A stretch of DNA of 64,000 nt. Source: Chaunax sp. Z400 (taxonomy: Eukaryota; Chordata; Actinopteri; Lophiiformes; Chaunacidae). The position numbers were made by a program, and so were the translations under genes. Shown one piece after another: positions 13,601 through 26,187 of this stretch (the first letter of the stretch is position 1; the number at the start of each line of letters is the position of its first letter). A model generated the notes under the pieces. It was given only the letters and a program-made list of their open reading frames with translations. It had not been told where the DNA came from and did not search any database. The DNA lies in NCBI GenBank assembly GCA_037577475.1, contig CM075184.1, positions 14,380,594-14,444,593 on the forward strand, in the 5' to 3' direction.

Positions 13601-16600
13601 CACATACTCAGTTGAATGTGATCTTTTCCTACATTTCCCAGTTAACCTTGTGATTTTTCCAAAAACAGGTTTTTGCTTTGTAGTTTTTAACACCAGATTA
13701 GATTTAAGGCTGGAGGGAGTGAAAGAACAAGTTGCGTAAGAGGTTTCATGAAAAATCAAACTGGGCCCCCTCATACAATAAGTCTTGCTGCTGCATTGAA
13801 TTATGGGCTTACAGCTATTGTCGATTTTAAAAAAAGAATTTAAAAAAAAAGTCAGAAGAGTAAATCCATCAATCAACAATTTGCTTTTGAGAAAAGCAAG
13901 AAAATGTGTATCCAGGACACAGATACCCCTGCTAGTGGAAAAACTCAATTTCTGCCAGTGTGGATCAACCATACTCCTTATATGTGAGCAGAATTGTCCA
14001 AATGTGCCTAAAAATGTAAAAAAAAAAAAAAGCAAATTAAGAAAAAACAAAACAATTGAGATGCACACCTTTAAAGGCCCATACAAGGCATGTGTGAACC
14101 CAACACGTACATACAGACAGTCAAGGGTAACCCATCCCTTTGGCAGGGGCATAAAAAAAGACTGTTAAAGACTGAATTTACTGGTTAATCACTGAGGACG
14201 TCAAAAGAAATTTGATGAAATTTTTTGAATCGCTGGTATATTTTTTATCCTGAGTATAAATGTTTTGTTTGGCCAAAATGACGATGTTATGCTCTGTTTT
14301 ATATTTGTTTGTTACTGTTACTTTGTTCCTGTGCAGTTGTCCCTCCTCACTTCAGATTGTTGTATCATTCGTGCTGCTGTTACCTACAGTAATGTTATGC
14401 TATATGTCCTCATGAATTCTCCTTTACGTCTCTCCTTGACCTCATGATTTTTTTCTCCATCAAGGAAAAGGGTTTAGGAAAAACAAAGGATGTAATTTTT
14501 TGGACTATGTGACCACAGCCACAAACAGCTGAACTTATAACTCACTGGGCATGTTCAGGCCCTGGACCTGGGCCATAAAAGACAGGATGTCTCTGGTGGT
14601 GTGTTCAGCACTGAAGACGTGGTGCTGCCCCCTCTGGATGGGAGGAAGATAGGACTTGGAGGTGGTGCTGTGAAGGAGCTGGGTGAGGTATTGGTCAAAC
14701 ATGTCTTTTGAGCACTCTGGAATTAAATACATACACTCCATTACTTACGAATAATCCCAAACATGACTTAACGAAACATACACACTTTGTTTATCACAAC
14801 TACCTGAGGGCCCACAGTTGTATTCCTCCCCATATTCATCATCATCATCCTCAATCCCAAGTAAGCTGTCATCGTCCTCTTCATCCAGGAAGCTGAGGCG
14901 AGTGTGGAACGAAGTGGTCTGGAAACTGGAGAGGTCTGAAATCTGCACCCTGGGGTAACATTTGCATGAAATACCCACATGTCAACAGACGTAAACAGAT
15001 TCTATTGACAGTAATAGTATGATGTCCTGTGTTATGGATGGAAACAGACCTCGCTCCAGCAAAATAGCCGTCCTGTAGTTTCCTGAGTGTAGCTAAAATA
15101 CATGGATCGAGAGCATCTCCATCTTCAACTGGACATAAATACACAACAAACACATAATGTGAAACATTTTTACAAAACAGCGACATGGAAATATACAGAT
15201 TTATGTCCGACACAAGTTTAGAGTGAGTATAAAACATTAAGACATAAACAGTATACAACTAAGTAAAGTATATGGGACACAGCTATAGGCTGATTTGCTT
15301 TGGTTCATGAGCCTTATTACCCAGCATGCTGCTGGTGATGGGGAAAGTGAGTGTGGGCCGTCCAGTCATCCTCCAGCAAGAGGAGAGATAGGCCAGCTCT
15401 GTTCGTAACATCTCTACAATCATCTGGTTGTCCAGTGCCAGGTAGAAGTGGTGCTGATCCAGGAACTGCACAATGAGCACAGAGAAGAAGACCGGAGAGA
15501 AACAGGCTGAATGTACGGAACTAAAGTCTTAAAAGTCTAAATCTGCATATAATCTGTCATTAGTTTTACCTGTGGGGTGAATATATAGGAGCGATTTCTG
15601 ATTTCATAGAATTTGGATGTTCCCAGAACCCCAATGTGTCTGTACGGCCTCCCACTCAAATTCAGTTTCTTGCAGTTTCCTGTGCCAATGACACAAGATG
15701 TTACTCTTCTACAAGATACCATAAGATAAGATATACTCACAAACAAATCAGTACACAAAGGAAAAGAGCGCGTGTTTACCCAGTCTGACATAGACGTGGC
15801 TCAGGATCCGAGCAGGCATGACTCTGATAGGCGACACCTCTGACATCGTCTGGACCTTGATCCCATGATCGCTTAACAGCTCCTGGATCTCCTCTGACTC
15901 TGCTACAATGCAAACTGACACACACAAAAGAAATGCATTAGGCCTTTCCTTCTATGAAGTCTATAATTAAAGCAGAAAAACACTTGAAAGACTCGATATT
16001 TTGTCTCATAAGATCAAATAAACTAAACTAAACAAAGTCGAGCCAAGTCTGACGATGTGGAGTTGAGCCTCAGTGAGATATGTTCGGCTGAGGCATCTGT
16101 GGGAAGATGACCAGTTGGAAGGTCTGTGGTCCAATCCCAACATCCGGCTGCAAGATACTGAGCCCCAAAATGTTCCCATCAGCATGTTTGGGTGAATGAC
16201 TGAGCAAAGAAATACTGTGGGGGCTTTTGATAGAAAGCATTGTTTCGCTGAGCAGGTTGGCTCCTTAAAGCACTTAGCAGTAGATTTATAAAACCAATTA
16301 AGACAGTCAATCAACCAGTGCTTAATCCATGAAAAATTAAACTTCCTTCTCCATTTTAGTCCATGCAAACCTGTTTCAGTAATATAATGGGAGCATCACA
16401 GAAGCCTCATGGTGTGACACGATCTCTGGGTTTCAAACAACGCTTGTTGTGGACTTGAAAATGTTCTGTTTATCTGGGATTGAACCTATTGTAAATCTGC
16501 TGTAACTCATGGTCTGACATTTCCCTCAAACTAACAATCGATCACCAACCTTGTACAACAACATCTGGCTTGAAGTTTGTAGAGAATCTCCTGTTGAGAG

Positions 16601-19600
16601 GGTCTATCTCTCCTGGTGCAAGAAAACCCTTGTGAGACAAATAGAGAGTGTGAATTATAACACTGGCTGTGGTTTTTACTGCATTTTTATAAAAAAGATA
16701 TGAGGCCTTTCTATTAAATTACCCCTTACACCCTTTCCCTACTGACATCCACTTTGTTTGAACATCCTTTTAGGAGGCAAGGTTAAGTACCATCCTAAAC
16801 CAATGACCTTAGAGAGGAAGTGAGTTATAAAACTTTCCCCTGCTCTCCCATATCTGACTTCCATGCTTCTACCTTTACGGTAGGAATCCATTAGGATGAC
16901 ACAAACGGTTGTCTATTCTAGGAAACTGTAGATGTGTTCTTTGATTCCACTGTTGTATATTCACAGTGACAGCGTAGAAACACCAGAGTGATAAACCAGA
17001 AGATATTTACAAAAAAAGATGTTTACAAAAATATGAAACCATAGTTCTGAAAAGGTACAACAGTTCCTGTTACTGCTGTAGAGGGAGAGGTTCAGCGTGA
17101 AGCTTGCCACTCCCTGCTACCTCTTTCCTTCTTTTTTAATATAAAATCTAAACAATTCTTGATTTGTGACGCTGTCTTGTTATTGTTGTGATAATCACAG
17201 TAACAATGTTGTGTTGCGAGCTGACATTAGAGGAGGAGGGCAGGGGTCATGTGACTACCTCGGCCAGAAGACAGCCCAAAATGTAGAGTGATTGTCCCCA
17301 CATGTGCGGCAGCTGCCCCATGGCCACTCTGTCCACTGAGTGAGGATTGCTGTACTCCTCCTCCACCTGTAAGAGGCAGAAATATCTTATCATTTTAATG
17401 AGGCTGAAATACCGGTGTAGTGGTAGTTAGCGTCACTCATTAAGTACAGCTGAGGCTGATGGGACTGTATTTAGTTTTGCAGGTACTTAGCCATAAAGCA
17501 AAATGTTGGAAAAATTAGAAATCTGGACTGTTAGTAGTTGATCAGGCAAGAATTAAAAACATTAAGATGCACATCAGATGACACCACTACATAAATGTAT
17601 ACAGGCAATGGCATAAAATAATAATAAGCTTGCACTGATTTTGTTTAGCCCACCGTTTTTGTCATTCCATCTGTGGTAGGTCCAGAATTACATGACTCAG
17701 ACATCTAAAGTACAGATGTTACCTTTTCATTTAACACCAATATATCTACATTTTCTGACTCTAACAAAAATAGTATGAAACACCATAAAATACTATTGAA
17801 TATGTAAAAACTACTCCTAAAAAGAAGGAAGAGTGCAACCAAAAATTAATAGAATTAAATTCTAAAGACAGGGACCTGTCATGAAACAGTTTCTCTAGAC
17901 AGTTCTAACCGTTTTGTCAGACAACACAACTAGAATGTGATCAAAATCAAGGTGTATCTGCTCTATTTATACCTTGTCATGAGGTACGACATAAAGTTCA
18001 GGCAGCAGTTTAATGCCGTTCTTCCCCCTGATTAAAACGCCCTCCAGAGCCTCGCGGTACTCCTGCACCTGTGCAAAGCAAACAGAACTTTGTACTTGAA
18101 AAACAAGTCATTCAAAGGAAATCCATGACTGTGTAAATGCAGTAAAAACAGCACAGGGAGCAGTCTGTTGGATTTCAATACCTGCACTTGATCTCCAGCA
18201 AAGATACCGTCCAGGATGAGATAAGTCCAGAACACAGGCCACTCACATTCAATATTCTCAAACAGCTTGAGCTCTGCAGGATCGTAGTGCAACCGAGATG
18301 GGTCCTATAGTGAGACAACAGCGAGGAACTACTATAGCTACAATGGCCTTGAAACAATGACAGCATTTCAATACATCTAGATTGACAATACGCAGGAGGG
18401 CTTACCTCCTTAGGGCAGTGATATCCATCCCTAATGAAGCGGCAGCAGCCATAACGACCCTGAAAGTAAAACAGAGTGGATATTTTACTATACTAACTAA
18501 CTTAGATGTATGTAGAAGGAAGAAATATGAGTTAAAATACTGAATTCTGCAGTTTTTCTATGTCCAAAACAAGTGACTTGTGTTTCTCAAGCTTTGACTG
18601 TACCTGCAGTTTGCTTATGATTTCTGACTTAGTGATGGCCACCAGGTCGGCATCCTCAACGGCAAAAGCAGGGAAGGAAATGACAGACAGAAGACCGGCG
18701 TCTATCTCCTTTGAGGTTGAAGCTCTTGGCAGCATAGAGCACAGGATGGACTGAGGGAAAACACACAGACTGCTCAGCAGAAGAGCTTTGAACAGAGACG
18801 ATGCTGAGGAGGCCGGACGCAAAGTCAACGGTACCTGACAGTGTTCCACTTCATCAGGCAAGACATGGATGACTGACTTCGGCCCTCCATGGGCACCAAA
18901 AAGATCCAGTTCATCTATGGCCTCCAGAGCTGCCTGCAAACCGCCGCGACACACACATATAAACACAGCTATGCAACATTACGTGTTTTATACACCATAT
19001 CTTCTTTTAGTCTTTAATATATAGTTTATATCACAGTAAATGCTGACAATCATGAATGAATTCTGCGGCTCCTCTACCTTAGCGATTCCTACAGAGCTGC
19101 CATTGAGCTCAGGGATGCCCTGGTTGGTCTTGTCACCTCGCTCCCACATACCATAATCCTAAAGAGAGGAAATTCTGCATCACATCTAAAAGAGTACTTC
19201 TCTGATTGAGCATTATGCTACTATAACATTGTCATGTTCGTGATGGAGAATTTAATAAGTCTTAAAATCAATGCAGCAAAAACTGAGATACTGACTTTTG
19301 ACCTGGTGCCTGTATTACCCACAATTCAACTGGACCAACAAGAGCTCAGTAGTAGATTCAGGTGTGTTATGATAGCAGCAGCTGGTATAGCCTCAAGCTG
19401 CTAGCCTCTGGCGGAGATGAGAGTCCGGTAAACTCACATTTTTTTAATGTTATTTTTTGGGGGGCATTTTATGCCTTTATTCAATAGGACAGCTGAAGAG
19501 ATGACTGGAAATGTGGGAAAGAAAGTGGAGAAAGACATGCAGCAAATGGCCATGGGTCGGAATCGAACCCACGCCAACCACTAGAGGACTATAGCCTCGA

Positions 19601-22600
19601 TACATGGGGCGCGTGCCGTAACCACTGCGCTATCTGCGCCCCGTAAACTCACATTTTTAACTCCACACTCCCAGATTATTTTTAAACTTCTTTGTTACCT
19701 CTCGTGACATCACTTGAGGCAATCTATCAGCCACAAAAGGCTTTATTTTTCACCAGAAAATAGGCTTTCATGTGTGAAACTGGTTCCCCTTGAACTTTTA
19801 CTCTCATCATTTGTTTTCAGTTACTTCACCTGTGTTTCTGTCTCTAGACACCACCCTCCCAAACATCTGGAACTGTTACTCACCGCCACTTTGTAAGCAG
19901 CCTCTATGTAGAAGACCAAGTTTTGGATAAAGGCAACTTCATCCAGGTTTGAGATGATGCGAAGCCCTGCGCGACAACGTGACACACTCAGCAAGCAATT
20001 CATGCACAATGCTGTTCGTTGCATAAAGAGTTTGGGTTCTGTTCAATGTCTGTTCAGTGGCTGGGTACTTCAATTGTCCCTCTCAAGAACCTGCAGAGCT
20101 TGCCACTTAGAAAGGTTCAAATCCATACTATGTGTGCCCTTTTTAAACCAAGCATCACCTTTAATGGGAAAAGGGTAAGAACACATTCCCAAGTGATTCA
20201 CTGAGAGATCACAAACACACAGATAAGGAAGCACACAGTAGATAAACATTACTCTCCATCAATACTTTACCTGAAGCTGTCATCTGTGCCAGCATCAGCA
20301 GGTAAATGGAGGTGGCGTCTACTTGTAGGTGGCCCCACTGGTCGTCCCCGACCACCGTAGCACAGGTGGGGGTATCATATTTGGCATGCAAGCAATCTTT
20401 TGTACTCTGGGTGCATTTGAACTTCTCCACCTTGGCCACCTGTAGACACATGATACAAAATACACACACCAAAACACACAGCTCAGCGGTGTTTTAATGA
20501 GGGCTGGAGGGGAGGAACATGCATGGGGGGATTATCATCAAACGATCAGACTCATGAGAGATTTCCTTTTTTGTCGCGGGGGTTTCAGCCATTATTACAT
20601 CGGAGAGTGGAGATGAAACAGAAAATCAGAAGAGAGGGATCCAACAAAAAGAATGTTACATGGACAGCCTTTCCCTCCGAATGCCACAAAGGGTTACTGT
20701 CTGATATGAAAAAGGGTTTTGATCCTAGCCAAGCCACAAAGAAAAAACGAATCTGGTTATTCATATTGCTGTTAGACCATTATAAACGTCTGATCACTGC
20801 TGTTTTTGACTCCTCATCCTACTGATGGCAGCAGTTCAGCAGCAGAAGACGAGGCCTTTTTTATTTAATGGCTGCTTGAGCACTGCAGCATCTTCTTCTT
20901 ATTTCCAGTAATGGGAGGAGAGAGAGCTACAGAGAATGTACAGAGTTACTGCAGCCAGGCTTTCACTGTCACTTCAACATGACAATAATCAACATCCTAT
21001 TAGCCATGAGGAAGTTTGTTTATCAGACTAATTACCTCTGTCACCTCATTTTAACATGCCTGAGACAGACAATAGCAGAGTGTGACCAGAAACTTAAATA
21101 AGATGTTTACATAAAATAGTCTGTTTAAATAACCAGATAACATGTTGTGTGTTTTTCTGAACCAGAACAGGGGTTAATCTGGTTTTCTACCACCAGGATA
21201 TGATGTTTATGTGTGGAAACACTAGTAACCATGTGAACACAGGTGTGTCTTACCTGTCTCATCATGCACTGGAGAAGTCCCTGCATCAGTTTCACCACAC
21301 TCTGGCAACAAACCAACCATAGCTTCATCAGCAAACTGTAAAAACCTCAAACAAAATGTCTTTGTGATGCAGATTATTATCTAGTCTTAGCAGAGGTGGA
21401 AGTCACTCTGATTTGAATCTCTTTGTTCGTTTCAGCTCAAACATTTGCAGTCGCTGACAACGGAGTACATTCACATTCTTGTATTCACATCACTGTTTGA
21501 ATACACTTTGGCACAACTGTAAGTGATGATTTAATGATTAAAATAAGTTTTTTATTTGAGTAATCAAACATTGTATTACATTTTTAAAATGCATGGATAG
21601 GAGCTCTTCTATCCATATCTTCTTCAGGACTTAAATTGAGTTTGTTAGCGGAGCTCTTAGGAAACTCCAAAAGAGTCTTGAAACAATTAAAATGTCCGTG
21701 ACAATAAAGGAATTTCAACTGTTTTAAAATAAAGTGTTTTCTTGTGATTTTCATTGTCTTAAATTGTTGATTTATTGTTAATCATTAAATCTACCAAATG
21801 ACTCAAACTTACAAGAGCTAAAAGTGACTTTTTCAATTTGCTTTTAAACAGCCAAAAATGTCAATTATGCAATCTGTAATAATATGATCTGAATGAAATG
21901 CAGATTTTCACATTTAACAAGTTGTAATCAGCAAACTTTTTATTTTATTTAATTTAATGTATCTCAATTACTTTAAGTTCTTACAAAACTGATTAGTTAT
22001 TATTTTTGTTTTTGTTAATTCTTTCAATCAATCTGTTGATAAATTTACTATTTTAGCATTGCCTTAATTATTTTCCCACTTTAGATGTGTAACAGTTTAA
22101 TTTTATGACAGTTCTGTGTTTTAAACATCAATTTGAAAATGATATATTTTGTTTGGTTTAACGCACTATTTTAATTTAACAGCAGCCAACATTTGTGTAA
22201 ACCACTCAAATGAGAGTGAGATGCAGGAAGAAAACAAAAAGCTGCTGATCGGAAATCTTTGACCCAACGTAGCAGGCAGAACAAACAGGCCCTGGTGTAC
22301 ACATTAAACCTCTCCCCCTCTCTGTGTCACAAACATACCTGCTCCAGTTCGTAGGCCTTGGCCTTGTCTTCGTCACGGTCAGCATTCTTGCGGTAGGCCA
22401 TGCCCAGTCCCCATACAGCCAGGACGCTGTACACATTATCCCTGACCCAGGCATCCTTCTTCTGGGCACTGGCAGGCAGAAGTCCTGTCACTGGGTTCTG
22501 ACACAAACACACACACAAGGGTTTGATTACCAGTAAGGACTGTAACTATTTAAAAAGTCTCTGTTTCATTTAACCAGTAAAAAGTGCTAACTGTCTCTTT

Positions 22601-23789
22601 ACTGGCAAGCTGCCATAATTCAGAAGCAATCTTTTTTTTGTCTGTTGATTTCAGGAAATATAAATATAGAGCTGCAGAAAAATAACAACATTCATTATTG
22701 ATTTATCTGCCAATTATTTTCTTAATTCACTGATTAACCATTTTATGTACCAAAACATCAGAATATGTCATAAATTCCCAGGTTCATAAGTGGCATCTTT
22801 GGTTGGCTTTATTGTCAGAGCAATAGTTCAAAAGTCAATCATTATTATTATTCGGTTTACTATCATATGACACAAAAAAGCAGCAACACCTCACATCTGA
22901 GAAGATGAAACCTATATTTGTTTGGAAAATCATTCAAATATTTGTTTTCAAAGTATTTGCTGAGTAATCTCCTGTTGACTGATTTAAAAATTGCTCCACT
23001 AATAGTTTCAACTCTAACTAATTAAGTTTGCATTATAATTTACTTTTGACAGTGTGGTATTATAATATTTTAATACTAGACATACTAGAATCTAACTTCA
23101 TAAGGAAAGCTGGTACTGTTTTCTAACAACTGTGAACCCTCTGGGTGACAGTTTTAAAGTCAAACAGCTGTTGACTGTGCCTCACTGTGAACTGAAGTGC
23201 TGGTAGATAACAGTGCATAGTTTCCTGGTCCTCAGCCTATTTCAGGGGCTGAACTTTGCTCATGCTTTGTTTATTACCATGCAGCTCAATCCCATGCGGA
23301 ATACAGAATCCTCTACAGAGTACAAAACATCTGCATATCTATCATATTTCTGCAGAACAACATGCAGGATTTGTCAAAACAAGTCCATGCATGAAAATGC
23401 AGTGGAGGTACATTTACTCAAGTAAAGTACCGTTTTGTGATACATGAGTATGTCTATTGATGAGTATTAATATTGAACTTTTATACAACATTTATTTGCC
23501 ATCTTTAGATACTTGTTACTTTACAGATTCGGATTATGTGCTTGTAATAAACATGTACAACTCATGGCCTGTAAAAGTCTAGAGTCAAGAAGCAATGGCT
23601 GCTATTGCACTGCAACGACTTGCAGTGTCTGCGTACTTCACCATATTAAAAATGTGCCACTTGACTTTACAGCATTGTCCTTCTCCTGCATCCTCCTATA
23701 TCTGGGCTCACCTGGTGGCGCAGGATGGTCTCTTGGACCAGCCTGGCGTAGCCATCCAGCCTCACTCCTGAGTTACTGCGGCTCCTCAT
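5989..23789 (-). CDS. phka2: Phosphorylase b kinase regulatory subunit alpha (liver-type, PHKA2)
   Basis: Encodes the alpha subunit of phosphorylase kinase, which holds the catalytic gamma subunit in check until calcium or phosphorylation relieves it. Coding exons, 5' to 3': 23789-23712, 22497-22339, 21301-21254, 20439-20271, 19966-19884, 19158-19078, 18933-18835, 18750-18604, 18459-18406, 18304-18182, 18068-17973, 17366-17259, 16628-16550, 15914-15780, 15679-15570, 15465-15321, 15128-15050, 14949-14804, 14716-14546, 13590-13481, 13403-13264, 13141-12979, 11443-11364, 11271-11193, 11108-10979, 10890-10789, 9198-9080, 8413-8360, 6770-6537, 6454-6254, 6162-5989. All phases join, giving 1231 residues, close to the family's 1235. 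The N-terminal third is the GH15 glucoamylase-like domain (DAWVRDNVYS, GDDQWGHLQ, CEWPVFWTY). The C-terminus is a CaaX box, CLMQ, for farnesylation. PHKA1 is the alternative; linkage to ap1s2 and zrsr2 favours PHKA2. Exon 8413-8360 is the least certain. Confidence 0.93.
7503..7622. repeat. Compound microsatellite (TC)n(TG)n(TA)n
   Basis: Three dinucleotide tracts follow one another directly: TC (7504-7522), GT (to about 7554) and AT (to about 7610, with an ATCATATATCATAT tail). It lies in the phka2 intron between 8360 and 6770. Confidence 0.97.
8360..8413 (-). other. phka2: Candidate variable exon of phka2 (18 residues)
   Basis: On the minus strand an acceptor ending TAG precedes 54 bases that stay in frame (phase 0 at both ends) and are followed by GTAAAC. 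The translation, ICSGGLSLSSNVTSPRST, is Ser/Thr rich, as expected for the phosphorylation-rich linker at this place. Family members carry a sequence like EFRRLSIS here, which this exon does not clearly match. It could be spliced in or out without changing the frame. It is counted in the 1231-residue total. Confidence 0.45.
8990..9009. repeat. (TAGG)n microsatellite
   Basis: Four to five TAGG units in the phka2 intron after the exon at 9080. Confidence 0.85.
9885..9970. repeat. MITE-like fragment with ATATCG motifs
   Basis: Contains TATATCGTGATAAATATCGA and ends with GTCCAGCCCTACTC, wording typical of dispersed short DNA-transposon copies in fish introns. Boundaries and family are uncertain. 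Confidence 0.45.
10684..10735. repeat. 17-bp tandem repeat, three copies
   Basis: GCAACACACATATT plus CC-less variants recur three times with a degenerate fourth, just 3' of the phka2 exon at 10789 on the plus-strand map (intronic for the minus-strand gene). Confidence 0.8.
12112..12723 (+). mobile_element. Probable solo LTR (gypsy-like), antisense inside phka2
   Basis: Starts TGTCATGGC and ends GCTGTGAACA, with the internal order expected of teleost Ty3/gypsy LTRs: a C/T-rich upstream part, CTCACCTGTCTC, a TATA-like TATTTAAGCC at about 12360, T-rich downstream sequence and GGGTCCTCACTCTG near the end. No gag or pol frame lies beside it, hence solo. I see no convincing target-site duplication, so the ends may be a few bases off. 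It sits in the intron between exons 12979 and 11443. Confidence 0.6.
19440..19645 (-). mobile_element. tRNA-derived SINE
   Basis: Read on the minus strand it begins with a tRNA-like head (A box TAGCGCAGTGG, B box GGTTCGATTCC) and runs into a non-tRNA body ending AATAAAGGC...ATGCCCCCC. It is in the phka2 intron between 19884 and 19158, in the same sense as the gene. The head is not a functional tRNA. Confidence 0.8.
22666..23014. mobile_element. MITE with TAGAG(C/T)TG termini
   Basis: Begins TAGAGCTGCAGAA and ends GTTTCAACTCTA, a short terminal inverted repeat, with interior text such as CATTATTGATTTATCTGCC and AATTGCTCCACTAATAG. This is a frequent teleost non-autonomous DNA transposon. A shorter relative is at 28516-28772. 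Confidence 0.65.
23385..23600. mobile_element. MITE fragment, ACTCAAGTAAAGTAC family
   Basis: Carries ACATTTACTCAAGTAAAGTA and TACTTGTTACTTTACAGATT, blocks shared with the longer copy at 24236-24718. It is in the first phka2 coding intron. Confidence 0.6.
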
Positions 23790-24110
23790 CCTCGCTGATC
23801 ACTGCACAAACACACAAGTATACAGAGCGTAAATCGTTGGTTATGTAAGTGTGAATTCATGATAAATACAGCGGCTAAATTTAGCTCAACACTGAGGAAA
23901 CTTACCACGCGGTGACCCATCTCTGTAATCCCGCAGGGCGGATTTGATCTGACACCGTCTGCAGACTGTCCTGCTAAAGGTTGCTAGCCTCGTAGCAGCT
24001 AGCTGTTCATGGCCATAATAAACATGTAACTCACAGCCCGTTTTCTAACACATAAAGCCCGCAGGTCCCGTCAAACTGATTGAAATGTAGAGTCAGGAAG
24101 TAGAGACGGG
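23790..24110 (-). promoter_or_regulatory. phka2: phka2 5' leader and promoter region
   Basis: Minus-strand 5' UTR bases 23801-23790 abut the ATG at 23789 and are preceded by an acceptor, GTTTGTGCAG. A donor (GTG|GTAAGT) at 23906-23905 marks a noncoding first exon extending up to roughly 24100. The region is GC-richer than its surroundings and has a TGACGT core (23, minus or plus) near 24117-24122. No TATA box is evident; the transcription start is inferred. Confidence 0.55.
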
Positions 24111-24235
24111 AATGCGTGACGTTTAGCAGTGAGAATCATGGAATCATTCTGAAAAACACATTATGTTCCTGTTGTTTCATTCTTTGACGATAGAGGGCGA
24201 CATATCACCTCCATTTCTTCATTTCCATTGGTTTC

Positions 24236-24718
24236 AAGTCAAAGTACTGTACTTAAGTACAATTTTGAGGTATTTGTACTTCTACTTTATTACATTTTGG
24301 AGGCAAATATTCTATTTTACACTCCAGTACATTTATTTGACAGCTATAGTTGAGCTAAAGTTACTTTGCGGATTTGGATTAAAATATAAATCAACTAATA
24401 AATTATGATATATTATTATAGGTTACGCTCCCAGCATTGTATGGAGTAATAAACTTAAGCTCTACATTTATCAGCTACAACGTGAAGTACACATTAATGT
24501 GTCACCAATTATAACCCAGTAATACAATGTGCAGCATTCTGAAATAGTCCTTTTGAGCACAATGAGTGCCTTTATTTCTGATATTTTAAGTATGTTTTGA
24601 TGATTATATTTTTGTGCTTTTACTTGAGTAAGATTTTTAATCTATGTCTTATAAAAGAGTATTTTTTTACACTCTAGTATTACTGCTGTTCCTTAAGTGA
24701 ATACTTCTTCCACTACTG
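24236..24718 (-). mobile_element. Non-autonomous DNA transposon (hAT-like MITE), near-complete
   Basis: On the minus strand it starts CAGTAGTGGAAGAAGTATTC, contains TTACTCAAGTAAAAGCAC and TTAATCCAAATCCGCAAAG, and runs to TTGTACTTAAGTACAGTAC. This is the abundant fish element whose full copies end in CCACCACTG; that last 30 bases are missing here. It lies between phka2 and ap1s2. Confidence 0.75.
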
Positions 24719-24719
24719 T

Positions 24720-25560
24720 ATACATTATACTACAAGCTTATCATTACCAGTACATTAACATGTAAGGAGCATTTCTGTGCAATCGGCTACCTGGCTGTGG
24801 TGGACATGGCGATATATCAATTACTATTGGGTGCTTTAATACTGTATAGGAATGCATCATGTTTTAAGGTTTTTAAAATGTATACATCCAAAGAATCTAG
24901 TTGTCTAGTTAATCTGGCTATCTAGTATCAAGTTGTTATAGTAGAATATTTATTGGATTGCTGCTACTGATGCATTAATTGGTACCATCTTGCCATTCTA
25001 CTTGTCTAACGCAGAGCTAACTTTAAATACTTTAAATACTAACTTATAAAGTTCGTGTATAACAAGACATCATATAAACTGTTCATTTGTGCCGTTGTTA
25101 AAATGTACGCAGGCCTAAATATTATGACCTGACATGCAAATACTTCACATAAACCACCTACTGTACAGCACATTACAATACATTTATTCCAGCGCTATTT
25201 AATGCCACATTTTACAATAAGTTTGACGTTGTCCAGTGTATTTATTTTTACACCTATTTAAATTAACATAATAGCAACCCCTATATGTTTCCTTAGCTTG
25301 TTTAGTTATATATCTGTATATCTACGTGATAAAAGTATTTTTAGCATCACTGTGATATTTTTGATTATCATTAGCCTGCATTAAGAGAGGTGAAGGCAAC
25401 AATGGTAAACAATGGTAAACTTTTAGATACAGGAAGCTGTAATTTCATGTTAGGAACAACGTCACGACTAACGGAATCTGTAAACCAATCCAGTACTATA
25501 GCTGAGATTTTTTAGCCCAATCACAGCGCTGCAGTCTGGATTGCTGATTTTACATGCAGC
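24720..25560. other. Intergenic region between divergent phka2 and ap1s2
   Basis: AT-rich, no coding exon recognised. It contains a direct 12-base repeat of CAATGGTAAA at about 25399-25420. No CpG-rich stretch is obvious until close to 25560. Confidence 0.5.
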
Positions 25561-25713
25561 CACCGTCCGCTAGGCAGTTTAGCGTCTAGCTGGCTAAGAA
25601 GATAACCCACAGAGACACAGAAATATCTCTTCGCCGTCTTTGTGTATGCGTTTCACTTAAATTTGCTGAAGTTACCAGTCGTCCAAGAGACTAAATCGAA
25701 GGGCCAGTCGAAG
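25561..25713 (+). promoter_or_regulatory. ap1s2: ap1s2 promoter and noncoding first exon
   Basis: A GC-richer stretch (GCCACCGTCCGC, TCTTCGCCGTC) ends in AGTCGAAG|GTAAAGT, a good splice donor after 25713. The first coding exon begins exactly at an acceptor (CCTCAG|ATG, 26188), so a separate 5' UTR exon is needed. The true start of transcription is not visible. Confidence 0.55.
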
Positions 25714-26187
25714 GTAAAGTGTCGTGTTTACTTCTCGTATCTAATGTACCTAGTTAAGTGTCGCAGGAGGGGGCGCAAATGACACAACGTGTTGATGTAA
25801 ATATGTGGCAATTGAGGGAGGTTAGCTAACATGAGGTTCATAAATGTTGTGCAAAAGCCTTCTGGATGTATAGTTAATTTTAGTTAATAATTTTGAATAA
25901 TTAAACATTTGACCCGATGGCTAGAATGTATTATTCTCATAATACATGCATTTCCTGCTCGTGTGTTTCTCACGTAAGTTATTGTCCCTTCAACGTTAGA
26001 TGTAATTAACTTAACTCCCATTGAAAATAAATAAAACATGTAACTTGATTGCCGACTACTTACCACTGACCCCTCCGTCAATTTGCCTCTATCAACTTGT
26101 CCTCACCTTCTTTTAATGCAGCTTTTTCTAAAGCAAATTTCCCTCATCTCTACCTTTCACAACCTGAAAATGAATTTCCTCCCTCAG

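Noticed and set aside
19560..19645. tRNA-like sequence on the minus strand
   Set aside because: Has A and B boxes but is joined directly to a SINE body and tail; head of a retroposon, not a tRNA gene.
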